Of a DNA stretch of 64,000 nucleotides, positions 8,293-16,161 are shown in pieces. Within the stretch, counting starts at the first letter, position 1, and each line of letters begins with the position of its first letter. The stretch is from positions 616,537 through 680,536 of the forward strand of contig NZ_LMPS01000004.1 of assembly GCF_001424405.1 (NCBI RefSeq). Direction: 5' to 3'. Source of the DNA: Dyadobacter sp. Leaf189 (GTDB lineage Bacteria; Bacteroidota; Bacteroidia; Cytophagales; Spirosomataceae). The translations under genes and the position numbers were made by a program. A model generated the notes under the pieces. It was not told where the DNA came from. It saw nothing but the letters and a program-made list of their open reading frames with translations, and searched no databases.

Positions 8293-9774
8293 ATGTTACA
8301 TCACAGCAATTTCTGCAAGTACGCACTCGCCACCCTGCTTCTCGCAGGCGTGTCCGCTCCTTCATTTTCACAGCAAAAAGAGGTAAATACCAAAACGCCG
8401 ATTGCATTGCGTGATGATATTACCATTGAAGAGTACATGAAAGTAGAGCCGGAAGCCGTGCGCATTATCCGGCACCCGGTTTCCGGTGAAATCTATTACA
8501 CGACGTTTTTCGGAGATGTAATCAAGATTGTTGAAGTAGACGGAAAGCCGCAAAGCAAGAAGGTTTTTTCAGTTGAAGACCACGGTATTCCCCGGTTACA
8601 GGGCGCTGCTTTTAATGGAAATACATTATTCCTGGCCGGCAATGTGAGTGTTAACAACAACAAAGGCAACAAAGGCAGGATGGTCCGGTATGAAATGAAG
8701 GCGGGGGTTGACAAGCCTGAATTAACCGTCGTTTTCAATACAGTGGAGTACGGGGCCAATAAAACCACTTTCGACCACGGCTGGAATGCATTGGAAATCA
8801 GCCCGGACAAGAAGTATGTATTTGTCAACACAGGCGCCCGGACAGACCACGGCGAAGTGCAGGACAATGGCGGAGAATACCCGAATGCGCGGGATAATGC
8901 ATTAACTGCCAATATTTTCCGCATCCCCATTGATGCAAAAGACCTGACACTCACCACCGATGCAGCCGAAATGAAAGCGAAAGGCTACCTGTTTGCCGAA
9001 GGTATCCGGAATGCTTACGATATGGCTTTTGATGGAAAAGGTAACCTGTTTGCAGTGTCCAATTCCGGCGATTACGATCACCCGGAAGATATGTTCTGGG
9101 TACGTCAGGGCCGGCATTACGGATTTCCGTGGATAATGGGCGGCATTGAAAACCCGCAGCAATATCCGGACTACCAGCCCGATCCGGAGAAAGATACCTT
9201 CCTGAGCAAGTTTGCATTCGCCTGGCTAATGAAGTATTTCCACAACGATCCCGAATTCCCGAAAAGACCTGCGGGGGTAACTTTCACACCTTCTGTGCAG
9301 AACATGGGGCCGGATGCCAACGAGTACCGCGACCGCAAAACGGGTCTGGTAATGGACGGCGATACCACGGGCGTAACAGTAGGCACATTCAATGCGCATT
9401 CCTCTCCATTGGGCTTGTTTTTCGATAATGAAAAAGCCCTGGGTAAAGACCTGGCCGGCGATGGATTTGTGATCAGGTATACAGGCGGCCCGCGCAACGG
9501 GGTCGTAAACCCCAGTCCATTGCGGCGCCAGGGAAAAGACCTGCTCCACCTGGAAATGATCTACGACAAGGCGAGCGACAATTATAAAGTAAAAACAACA
9601 CGCATTGTCGACAACTTCACTTCACCAACCGACGCATTGCTGGTGGGCAATACGCTGTATGTGATTGAATACGGCGGCAAGCAGGGAGGAAATAAGGCGG
9701 GCGGCAGTATCTGGAAGATTACCATGCCGGCGTCAGACAAAATTTTGAAAAAGACAAAGAAGAAGAGAGCTTAA
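8293..9774 (+). CDS. Exported PQQ-type sugar dehydrogenase-fold protein without heme
   Basis: A 493-residue protein with a Sec signal (YALATLLLAGVSAPSFSQ). It belongs to the glucose/sorbosone dehydrogenase beta-propeller group (PF07995): VRIIRHPVSGEIYYTTFFGD, the DHGWNALEISPDKKYVFVNTG stretch, and GYLFAEGIRNAYDMAFDGKGNLFAVSNSGDYDHPEDMFWV are typical blades. Unlike the product of 5986-7722 it has no CXXCH, so it must hand electrons to another carrier, most simply the cytochrome encoded 18 bases upstream. It ends in a short basic tail (KKTKKKRA). Substrate is unknown. Confidence 0.85.
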   Translation: MLHHSNFCKYALATLLLAGVSAPSFSQQKEVNTKTPIALRDDITIEEYMKVEPEAVRIIRHPVSGEIYYTTFFGDVIKIVEVDGKPQSKKVFSVEDHGIPRLQGAAFNGNTLFLAGNVSVNNNKGNKGRMVRYEMKAGVDKPELTVVFNTVEYGANKTTFDHGWNALEISPDKKYVFVNTGARTDHGEVQDNGGEYPNARDNALTANIFRIPIDAKDLTLTTDAAEMKAKGYLFAEGIRNAYDMAFDGKGNLFAVSNSGDYDHPEDMFWVRQGRHYGFPWIMGGIENPQQYPDYQPDPEKDTFLSKFAFAWLMKYFHNDPEFPKRPAGVTFTPSVQNMGPDANEYRDRKTGLVMDGDTTGVTVGTFNAHSSPLGLFFDNEKALGKDLAGDGFVIRYTGGPRNGVVNPSPLRRQGKDLLHLEMIYDKASDNYKVKTTRIVDNFTSPTDALLVGNTLYVIEYGGKQGGNKAGGSIWKITMPASDKILKKTKKKRA

Positions 9775-9807
9775 TACAACCAGTTTATAACCTTAATAAA
9801 AAAGAGT

Positions 9808-10266
9808 ATGAAGTCCGAAAGAAGATCGATTATCAAAAAGCTGTTCGCCTCTGTGGCCGGAGTTGCCGGGCTTGGAATTGCGACCAAAGCAAAAGCTGAC
9901 GCAACGCCTGAGAAGGAAGTTGGAAGTGTGGAAATGTACCAGGACGTCCCACTGTTTTCCGGACACACCAAATTCAACAACCTGGTGTTCGTAGCTGGAA
10001 AAGGCGCTCACTTTGACGGAGATATCACGGCACATACCAAGCACGTACTGGACGAACTGGAAAAAGAGCTGATCAAAGCGGGTTCTTCCATGGAAAAGGT
10101 ACTTAAATGCAGCGTTTTCCTGCACGATCTTAACGATTACAAAGCAATGAACGAAGCCTACAAAGGTCGCTTCGGCAACAAACCACCTTGCCGCACAACA
10201 GTAGCAGTCTACGGCGGAGTACCAGGCGATTCCCTAGTAGAAATCGACTGCATAGCTTACGTGTAA
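9808..10266 (+). CDS. Tat-exported RidA-family enamine/imine deaminase
   Basis: A 152-residue RidA/YjgF-family protein. The family core is complete: FNNLVFVAGKGAHFDGDI, the AGSSMEKVLKCSVFLHD strand, and the catalytic C-terminal region PPCRTTVAVYGG with R129 and E145 at the positions of the E. coli RidA arginine and glutamate. What is odd is the N-terminus: about 31 added residues with a twin-arginine signal (ERRSIIKKLFASVAGVAGLG, then AKAD). RidA normally removes reactive enamine/imine products of PLP enzymes in the cytoplasm. Here a Tat-exported PLP lyase is encoded at 3277, so the two could form an exported elimination-plus-hydrolysis pair. It ends the exported gene run. Confidence 0.9.
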   Translation: MKSERRSIIKKLFASVAGVAGLGIATKAKADATPEKEVGSVEMYQDVPLFSGHTKFNNLVFVAGKGAHFDGDITAHTKHVLDELEKELIKAGSSMEKVLKCSVFLHDLNDYKAMNEAYKGRFGNKPPCRTTVAVYGGVPGDSLVEIDCIAYV

Positions 10267-10270
10267 TAAT

Positions 10271-10425
10271 GCCTTTGTCAGACTGGCAATAGCTTTGTCA
10301 GTCTGATAGTAGCCTTGTCAGTCTGATAGTAGCCTTGTCAGACTGAGCGCAGTCGAAGTCACCAGCACTATTGTTCTCGCTGGTGACTTCGACCGCCCGG
10401 CGGCCCGGTCCGCTCAGTCTGACAA
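10271..10425. repeat. Dispersed palindromic repeat, copy 2, preceded by 20-bp tandem repeats
   Basis: Three tandem units of 20-21 bp (10271-10291, 10292-10311, 10312-10331; consensus GCCTTGTCAGTCTGATAGTA) lead into the left arm of a hairpin (10335-10366). The inverted right arm is 10379-10425 and the loop 10367-10378. As in the copy at 5823-5927, the right arm differs from the left only by a 17-base GC-rich insert replacing CA in the core TGAGCG-CA-GTCGAAG. The flanking bases differ between the two elements (CCC versus GAC; GGG versus TCACCAGC) but match between the arms of each. The following 10426-10577 is AT-rich and holds no gene; it is the likely promoter region of the sigma factor gene. 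Confidence 0.85.
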
Positions 10426-10577
10426 AGCTGGTTAAAACAAATCACAGCTTCCACCAAACGTATATTTTGAAATAATACAATTTGTCCGCAGATAATTTTA
10501 AATTAAAAAATAAAGTCGCTCTTATATTTTAAGTTATTATTAAATAACAGTTAATTTGTTGTCTGACCTGATAAGAT

Positions 10578-11189
10578 TTGAACAAAAGACAACGCATCGC
10601 TGAGGAGAACACGATTCTTCTGGAACTCTGGTATCAGTCCCAGGCTGGTGACAGTCTTGCATTCTGTCAGCTCGCCGACAAGCAATACCGCACTCTTTTC
10701 AATTACGCTGCCAACTTCACGTCTGACAAAGAATTCATCAAGGACTCCATTCAGGAGCTGCTGATCCACATCTGGGAGAAAAGGCAGCAGATACAAATCC
10801 AGTTTGTTACCATTTACTTTCTGAGAGCGTTGCGGAACCAGTTGATGCAGGAGTTCCGGAAAAACAATGCGTCGCATATGCTGGATATTGAGCAGGCTAA
10901 CCAGATTTCCGATTATCAGACCGTGGAAACCGAGATAGAGCGGAATGAGCTGTTCAATGAAAATAAGGCAAAAGTGAGAAGTGCCCTGGAAGAACTTCCC
11001 CGCCGCCAGAAAGAAGCGATATTCCTGAAATACTACGAAGGAATGGACAATGAACAAATCGCGGATTTAATGCAGGTCAACAGGCAATCTGTTGCGAATT
11101 TATTGTTCAAGGCGATCAGTGCATTGAAATTCCAAATGCGGTCCATCGGAGCCGGGCTCATTACATTACTGCTTATCTTCTCGCACTAA
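10578..11189 (+). CDS. ECF RNA polymerase sigma factor
   Basis: A 203-residue sigma-70 family protein of the ECF type. Region 2 is seen at DKQYRTLFNYAANFTSDKEFIKDSIQELLIHIWEK (about 35-70) and region 4 at LEELPRRQKEAIFLKYYEGMDNEQIADLMQVN (about 138-170), a clear helix-turn-helix. The only usable start in this frame is the TTG at 10578, because a stop codon lies two codons before it and no ATG occurs until the middle of the protein. The C-terminal 20 residues are hydrophobic (AGLITLLLIFSH). Its usual partners (FecR, SusC, SusD) lie on the same strand but only from 17170 onwards, with a minus-strand cassette in between; the stop is 2 bases from the end of that cassette. Confidence 0.88.
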   Translation: MNKRQRIAEENTILLELWYQSQAGDSLAFCQLADKQYRTLFNYAANFTSDKEFIKDSIQELLIHIWEKRQQIQIQFVTIYFLRALRNQLMQEFRKNNASHMLDIEQANQISDYQTVETEIERNELFNENKAKVRSALEELPRRQKEAIFLKYYEGMDNEQIADLMQVNRQSVANLLFKAISALKFQMRSIGAGLITLLLIFSH

Positions 11190-11191
11190 GC

Positions 11192-11614
11192 TTACCTGGC
11201 GATTAACTGAAAATCATATCTAGTTTTTTCACCGATTTGAGCAATGCAGCAGTTGTTTGTTGGCTGGCCATCTTTTGTCACTCGAAAGTCTTTGTAAAGT
11301 GATTGAAACTTGGGATTTGTTAAGCTGCCGAAAGGAATAACTACGTCCACACCGTCAAACTTCTTAGGTACATCAACCAACAATTCGTACTCACCTGAAC
11401 GATTCGAGAACGTTTGATCCAGAGTGGTTTCCTTCGACCATTCCCGCCCTTTCGCAAGAACTAAAATACTATCCACCGGCTGCCCTCTTTCATCTGTTAT
11501 CGTCCCGTAAACTGTAGTAGTTCTATCTTGTTTGAGAAAACAGGAGTTGAGCAACAATGCGAGGAATGACATTGCTAGTAATGTTTTTGAAAAATGATAT
11601 CTGTTCGAATCCAT
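11192..11614 (-). CDS. Small lipoprotein, carboxypeptidase-regulatory-like domain (paralogue 1)
   Basis: A 140-residue lipoprotein: signal peptide with lipobox LNSC, then FLKQDRTTTVYGTITDERG, a beta-sandwich start typical of CarboxypepD_reg-like domains. It shares with four others in this window (14841, 15313, 15739, 16162) the pattern RTT-VYG-ITDE-G-PVDSI, GEYELLVDVPKKF, NPKF, CC and GEKTRYDFQL. It is the last gene of the minus-strand cassette, 76 bases after the large T9SS hydrolase, while the other four precede that gene. Function is unknown. A role as inner-face or surface-exposed partner or immunity protein for the hydrolase is a hypothesis only. Confidence 0.75.
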   Translation of the reverse strand: MDSNRYHFSKTLLAMSFLALLLNSCFLKQDRTTTVYGTITDERGQPVDSILVLAKGREWSKETTLDQTFSNRSGEYELLVDVPKKFDGVDVVIPFGSLTNPKFQSLYKDFRVTKDGQPTNNCCIAQIGEKTRYDFQLIAR

Positions 11615-11690
11615 AGCCTATATATTTCCTAGATAGTTGTTTGAAAATTAGTTAAATACCCTGACGATCGCTGCCAGGGTATGCTTACCG

Positions 11691-14600
11691 TTACCTTTTA
11701 GTGATAATCCGGCTAACTTCTTTTCCGTCTCTCATTTTCATTTTCAAGATGTATTTCCCAACAGGTAAGTTACTGACTGCCTTTTGAATCTCGTTCGTTT
11801 CTGACTTCAAAACCTCAGTGCCATTCAGTCGGTAAACTGCATATCCGGCAACTTTCTCCGGATCGAAAAACTGTATTATATCTTCATCACCAACGGGGTT
11901 AGGGAACACGCCGGTATGATCAATTGCTTCACTATGAACTGGCAAGATCCGGCTATAAGCATACGAGCTATCCTTATCGATCATTTTCAGTCGGTAATAG
12001 ACTTTCCCGTTTCCCCGCTCCATGTCTGTAAACATGTATTCAGCCCCATTGCCTTCCGAAGCTTGCGCTTTCTTATTTGAAATCGAAGTCCATTTTTTAC
12101 CATCTGCGCTACGCTCAATTTCAAAATGGTCGCATTGAATTTCCGCACTGGTCACCCAACTCAGTCGGACGGATGCGCCCTCTTGTTCCGCATGAAACGC
12201 AACCAATGTGACCGGCAAAGCTTCGCGCGGATCGGTAGCAGCGAACAATTCCGCAAACTCCGGAAACATTCCGGCTTGCACCAACATGGCAGGCGCAACG
12301 AACGTAGCGTCGGCAAGTGAGGCGTACAAGATCTTGGAGACCGGTTCATAATGCGCAAAAACCTCTAAGTTGTCAGTAGCCGTAGTCACCAGAAAATCGT
12401 CTTCCCAGATATCGGTAATGTCAATGTCCGCATCAGTTGCCGTGAGTTCGGTCTCGTCACCGGGATCAACAGACTGGTCATTGCAGTCAAACACCCAGAT
12501 TGTTTTTGTAAAAGTGCTGCTGATATCGCGGCGGTTGGGATATGTCCGCACACAGGTAACTTCGTAATGGTCGGCCCGTTCGGCCTGAAAAGTGATCTGA
12601 TCGCCGGTAGTTGTAAAATATTGATTGGAAGGCAGGACAGTCCAGTTATGAATATATTGTCCGTTTGAGGGAGTCGCGAGGGTAACTGTGATATTAGGCG
12701 TATTATCCTCGGTGGTACGTTTCTCACTAAATGCGTGACAGATGTTGCCGGTTGAAATGACGGGTTGAGGGGGGACTGGGAGGTTTGGACAGGCAGGGAC
12801 GTCTGTAAGGAGGTTTTCGGCAAGGCCAATATCTTCCCAATTTACCCTGTCGGTACCTACATGAGCTGTATTATTAATTCTTCCATAGATTTCCGCAAAG
12901 GGTATGTCCGTTGAAGTAAGTTGGTTAACATTCAGAAGTTCTCTTTCACTTTGTGTGTTTACCGTCCCTCTATAATCAACAGAACTAAAAGTCGGCACAA
13001 AACAGAAATCAAAAGATCTAGTACTCTTAAACAACTTGTTTGGTATGCTAAATTGTGTACGTCCGCCCGGAAGGAAATCGTCATTCAAACTGCTATTGTA
13101 AGATCTGCTGACCCCCAGGATCTTTGAAATGACACCCCAGGTCGCAAACCTAAAAACATTGGTGTTTTTATTGAGTGCATTAGTGTGGACATCGATGTTA
13201 GCGTTTTGAAGCAATAATGGAGCCCAGCCGCGCAGAATACGGCTCCCATAGTTATAATTCCCAAAGAGAGCCCGGTCACTCGCGTCCATGCTGCCATGAA
13301 TAACGGCGATGTTCCGGCAATTTTCCGGGTAACCACCGTTACCCAATGCGGCTAACTCACCCCTAAAAAGATCGAATTCAGGATGTTTGCTTCCTACGCC
13401 CCCGCTTACCTGACCGCCCCAGTGCAACAACAATTGCCGCGCAGCTGTGGTACTCAACGCCAGGTAGTAGTTACGCAAGCCTTTTGCAAAGAATTTCAGG
13501 ACCACCTGGCTCAAAATAGTGGGTGTGGTCTCCCAGGCAAGTTGTGTCAATCCAACCGGAATATTGGCACCCTGATGCGGCGTGTCGTAGCAGATCATTA
13601 ATTTGACATGGTGCGGAATGTTCTCGTTTTCCATTTGCCTTAAAGCCCACCGAGCCACAAGCCCGCTCATGCTCTCTCCTATCACGACAGATTCGATGTT
13701 CCCAGTTTTCATCTGATTAACCTGCTGGATCAGTGCTTTTAGAACTTGCGCATTATCCTGGATTGGCGCGCGCGCGTCGTGATAGTCCAGTAAAACCAGA
13801 TCGTAACCCTCGCGAAGATAATCATTTAAGGGAGCTTGATAATGTGCCTCAATATGATCAAGTGTGACGTCCTGCCCCATATCGAATCCTTCCGCAATGA
13901 TAATCGGCTTGTTAAGGAGCTGGTCACAGCCTAGAATGATCCGAATATTCCCGCCTGCCAGCATTGTCCTCGCGGCACGGTCGTCGGACCCAGTAGCTTT
14001 GTATATCCTTTGCGCCTCAACCTGAAATTCTGCGAAGGGTTTTGATCTTTCCAACTGACGAACATTAATCTGCGTATCAAATAAGTAGGTTTGCGTACCT
14101 AGCGATAGCCGGATATGTACAGTATGTTTCCCTACCGAGCTAAACTGATGCGCGATAGGGTTTTCTGAAAATGGATATGCGACAAACCCGCGGCCATCTT
14201 CCAGATCTAATTCCACCTGCGTTGGCTGCGTAGTATCATTAGAAATATAGAGCTCACGACTAATTTTAAAAGCAACATCGCCCTGAAAAACATCTTCTTG
14301 CAGCACAGCCCCATAAACGATATTGAACCTGGCAGAATCGGCGAATCTTCTGCTGTGCCCGGCCTTTTTCGCTGCTTCATGCTGTTGAATTTCGCTACCG
14401 GTTAAGTATATACTACTAAGATTCATAATGCCAATTGGAATCACATTGTTGCGCGACAGCTTGTACGCGTTTGTCTCAGTTAGCTCATCAAAGCCTGGCA
14501 TCCGGTAAGTGCCTTCGCGCAAATCAGCATCGATCAATCGCTCATATAAGTTTTGCCACTCTTCCATAGAAACCTGCTCCATAGCAGGATCCGGAATTTG

Positions 14601-14810
14601 TGAGCGTTTTTTGAAGAAGCCAACCTCATTCGGGCTGGTCAATGCGGCATTAAGAAAAAGCGTACTGCCTAACTGCGAAAGGTCAAGTTTGTTAATGAAA
14701 ACTTTTCGTTGTTCTTTATAATCCTGTGCGTAGGAGGACGAAAAGGCAACAAGGAGAGCAGCAAGGAAAACGCACAGTTTCCCCCGTCCACATTTTTGCA
14801 AATGCTTCAT
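11691..14810 (-). CDS. Secreted alpha/beta hydrolase (PGAP1/lipase-like) with T9SS sorting domain
   Basis: A 1039-residue secreted protein. Signal peptide (LCVFLAALLVAFSSSYAQ) is followed by about 250 residues without a recognised domain, then an alpha/beta hydrolase region resembling PGAP1/lipase-like esterases: PIIIAEGFDMGQ (about 303-314), DYDLVLLDYHDA-like strand, and the nucleophile elbow GESMSG with S380, then the CYDTPHQGANIPVG loop. Further on is an Ig/PKD-like segment, a region like VTLVAFHAEQEGASVRLSWVTS typical before T9SS tails, and a type A sorting domain (VFPNPVGDEDIIQFF to the C-terminal RIITKR, about 965-1039). It is therefore likely exported by the type IX system to the surface or medium. 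Four paralogous lipoprotein genes lie immediately upstream (30 bases to the nearest) and one downstream, as one operon. Confidence 0.85.
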   Translation of the reverse strand: MKHLQKCGRGKLCVFLAALLVAFSSSYAQDYKEQRKVFINKLDLSQLGSTLFLNAALTSPNEVGFFKKRSQIPDPAMEQVSMEEWQNLYERLIDADLREGTYRMPGFDELTETNAYKLSRNNVIPIGIMNLSSIYLTGSEIQQHEAAKKAGHSRRFADSARFNIVYGAVLQEDVFQGDVAFKISRELYISNDTTQPTQVELDLEDGRGFVAYPFSENPIAHQFSSVGKHTVHIRLSLGTQTYLFDTQINVRQLERSKPFAEFQVEAQRIYKATGSDDRAARTMLAGGNIRIILGCDQLLNKPIIIAEGFDMGQDVTLDHIEAHYQAPLNDYLREGYDLVLLDYHDARAPIQDNAQVLKALIQQVNQMKTGNIESVVIGESMSGLVARWALRQMENENIPHHVKLMICYDTPHQGANIPVGLTQLAWETTPTILSQVVLKFFAKGLRNYYLALSTTAARQLLLHWGGQVSGGVGSKHPEFDLFRGELAALGNGGYPENCRNIAVIHGSMDASDRALFGNYNYGSRILRGWAPLLLQNANIDVHTNALNKNTNVFRFATWGVISKILGVSRSYNSSLNDDFLPGGRTQFSIPNKLFKSTRSFDFCFVPTFSSVDYRGTVNTQSERELLNVNQLTSTDIPFAEIYGRINNTAHVGTDRVNWEDIGLAENLLTDVPACPNLPVPPQPVISTGNICHAFSEKRTTEDNTPNITVTLATPSNGQYIHNWTVLPSNQYFTTTGDQITFQAERADHYEVTCVRTYPNRRDISSTFTKTIWVFDCNDQSVDPGDETELTATDADIDITDIWEDDFLVTTATDNLEVFAHYEPVSKILYASLADATFVAPAMLVQAGMFPEFAELFAATDPREALPVTLVAFHAEQEGASVRLSWVTSAEIQCDHFEIERSADGKKWTSISNKKAQASEGNGAEYMFTDMERGNGKVYYRLKMIDKDSSYAYSRILPVHSEAIDHTGVFPNPVGDEDIIQFFDPEKVAGYAVYRLNGTEVLKSETNEIQKAVSNLPVGKYILKMKMRDGKEVSRIITKR

Positions 14811-14840
14811 ATTAAGTGTATGATTAGAGGTTTAAAATTG

Positions 14841-15263
14841 CTATCTGGATTTTAGTTGAAAATCGTACTGCGTCTTAGTGCCCACGTCAGAATTACAACA
14901 ATCGGTAGTTACCTTACCATTCTTCAAGACACCATAGGACACATACTTCTTATGAAATTTTGGATTTTCAACTGGAAAACTTGGGATACCGGCGTTTACC
15001 GCAACAAACTTCTTAGGTACATCTACCAAGAGCTCGTAATTCCCGTTCTCGTCTGAATACGTTGTTGCTAATAACTCATGCGTCAGCATTCTCTTACCTT
15101 GAACAACTACCATAATACTATCCACCGCCTGCCCCTTCTCATCTGTAATCTTTCCATAAACAACAGTTGTACGATCTTGTTTTAAGAAGCAGGAATTCAT
15201 AAGGCAGCCGAGGAATATCACAGCCAGCATTGCTCGGAAGTGTAGCTTTCGTAAAGATTTCAT
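14841..15263 (-). CDS. Small lipoprotein, carboxypeptidase-regulatory-like domain (paralogue 2)
   Basis: A 140-residue lipoprotein with lipobox MNSC and the family pattern RTTVVYGKITDEKG, AVDSIMV, GNYELLVDVPKKF, NPKF, DCC, and TQYDFQL. Its first 52 or so residues are almost identical to paralogue 5 (16162-16584), also at DNA level, whereas the rest differs strongly. It lies 30 bases upstream of the T9SS hydrolase start and 49 bases downstream of paralogue 3. Outer-membrane or periplasmic anchoring by lipid is inferred from the lipobox; the post-cysteine residues FLKQD include the charged residues often seen in Bacteroidota surface lipoproteins. Function unknown. Confidence 0.75.
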   Translation of the reverse strand: MKSLRKLHFRAMLAVIFLGCLMNSCFLKQDRTTVVYGKITDEKGQAVDSIMVVVQGKRMLTHELLATTYSDENGNYELLVDVPKKFVAVNAGIPSFPVENPKFHKKYVSYGVLKNGKVTTDCCNSDVGTKTQYDFQLKSR

Positions 15264-15312
15264 TTTGATGAATGTATTTATATTGATTGAAATCTGGCCA
15301 AATTGAGCTGAA

Positions 15313-15735
15313 CTACTCTACTATTATGTGAAAGTCGAAATTCGTTTTCTCACCTATCGCAAGGGTACAGCAACGACTCTTTTTGCCGTCAGTAAATGTT
15401 TCATAGCTTGACTTCTTGGGAAAGTTTTTCATGAAAATTGCGCCATCATCAATGTAACAATCAAGCGTATGAAATTTCCCGGCGACATCGACCGTAATTT
15501 CATAGTGGCCGCTTGAATCAGTATAGGCAGTTGCCATATGCATTTGATGGCTAATTTTTTTTCTACCGTACACGGACAATCCCACTCCCGGCAATGGTAG
15601 TCCCTTGTCATCCGTTACCGTACCATATACACTTGTCGTCCGATCAGAAAACACGAAACACCCCTGCAAAACGGCAACTATTGTCAGGCAAAGTATTGTT
15701 GCTACTATACTTATTTCGCCCTGATTAGTTTTCAT
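15313..15735 (-). CDS. Small lipoprotein, carboxypeptidase-regulatory-like domain (paralogue 3)
   Basis: A 140-residue member of the same local family: lipobox LQGC, then SDRTTSVYGTVTDDKG, GHYEITVDVAGKF, a Cys-Cys pair late (SRCCTLAIGEKT) and NFDFHI at the end. It differs most in the stretch after the first motif (LPLPGVGLSVYG), which is closer to generic CarboxypepD_reg domains (PGVxVxVxG). It starts 3 bases after the stop of paralogue 4, so these two are translationally close. Function unknown. Confidence 0.73.
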   Translation of the reverse strand: MKTNQGEISIVATILCLTIVAVLQGCFVFSDRTTSVYGTVTDDKGLPLPGVGLSVYGRKKISHQMHMATAYTDSSGHYEITVDVAGKFHTLDCYIDDGAIFMKNFPKKSSYETFTDGKKSRCCTLAIGEKTNFDFHIIVE

Positions 15736-15738
15736 TGT

Positions 15739-16158
15739 TTATTTCGATTTTAATTTGAAGTCAATGTTATTTTTCTCACCTTTTTCAACAGAGAAGCCGG
15801 CGCTCTTCCCATCTTTATAAACATCATATCCCGAATAGCCACTTTTATATTTGACATTTCCAGGTGAATTGGGCGGAATTAGACAATTGACACTAGTAAA
15901 CTTCCCTGCTACTTCGACAACAATTTCATATCCACCGCTTGAATCAGATAAAGTTTCCGCCATGTTCTGAGATCCGTGGATTTTACTTCCTACGACACGT
16001 ACCATGATGCTATCAACAGGTATTCCTTTTTCGTCTGTAATCCTACCATAGACTGTTGTAGTGTTAGAAAAAATACTTTTACACTTTTGCATGACGAAGA
16101 TCGCAAACAGGCAAAATGTCGATGACCACAAGTACTTTTTAATTTGGTTGGTTTTCAT
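15739..16158 (-). CDS. Small exported protein, carboxypeptidase-regulatory-like domain (paralogue 4)
   Basis: A 139-residue paralogue. The hydrophobic signal (STFCLFAIFVMQKC) ends in a cysteine with Lys just before it, a poor lipobox, so lipidation is less certain than for its neighbours. The body keeps TTTVYGRITDEKG, PVDSIMVRVVG, GGYEIVVEVAGKF and the final NNIDFKL, but the Cys-Cys pair found in the other four is replaced by FSV. Three-base gaps or less separate it from paralogues 3 and 5, consistent with one transcript. Confidence 0.72.
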   Translation of the reverse strand: MKTNQIKKYLWSSTFCLFAIFVMQKCKSIFSNTTTVYGRITDEKGIPVDSIMVRVVGSKIHGSQNMAETLSDSSGGYEIVVEVAGKFTSVNCLIPPNSPGNVKYKSGYSGYDVYKDGKSAGFSVEKGEKNNIDFKLKSK

Positions 16159-16161
16159 GGT

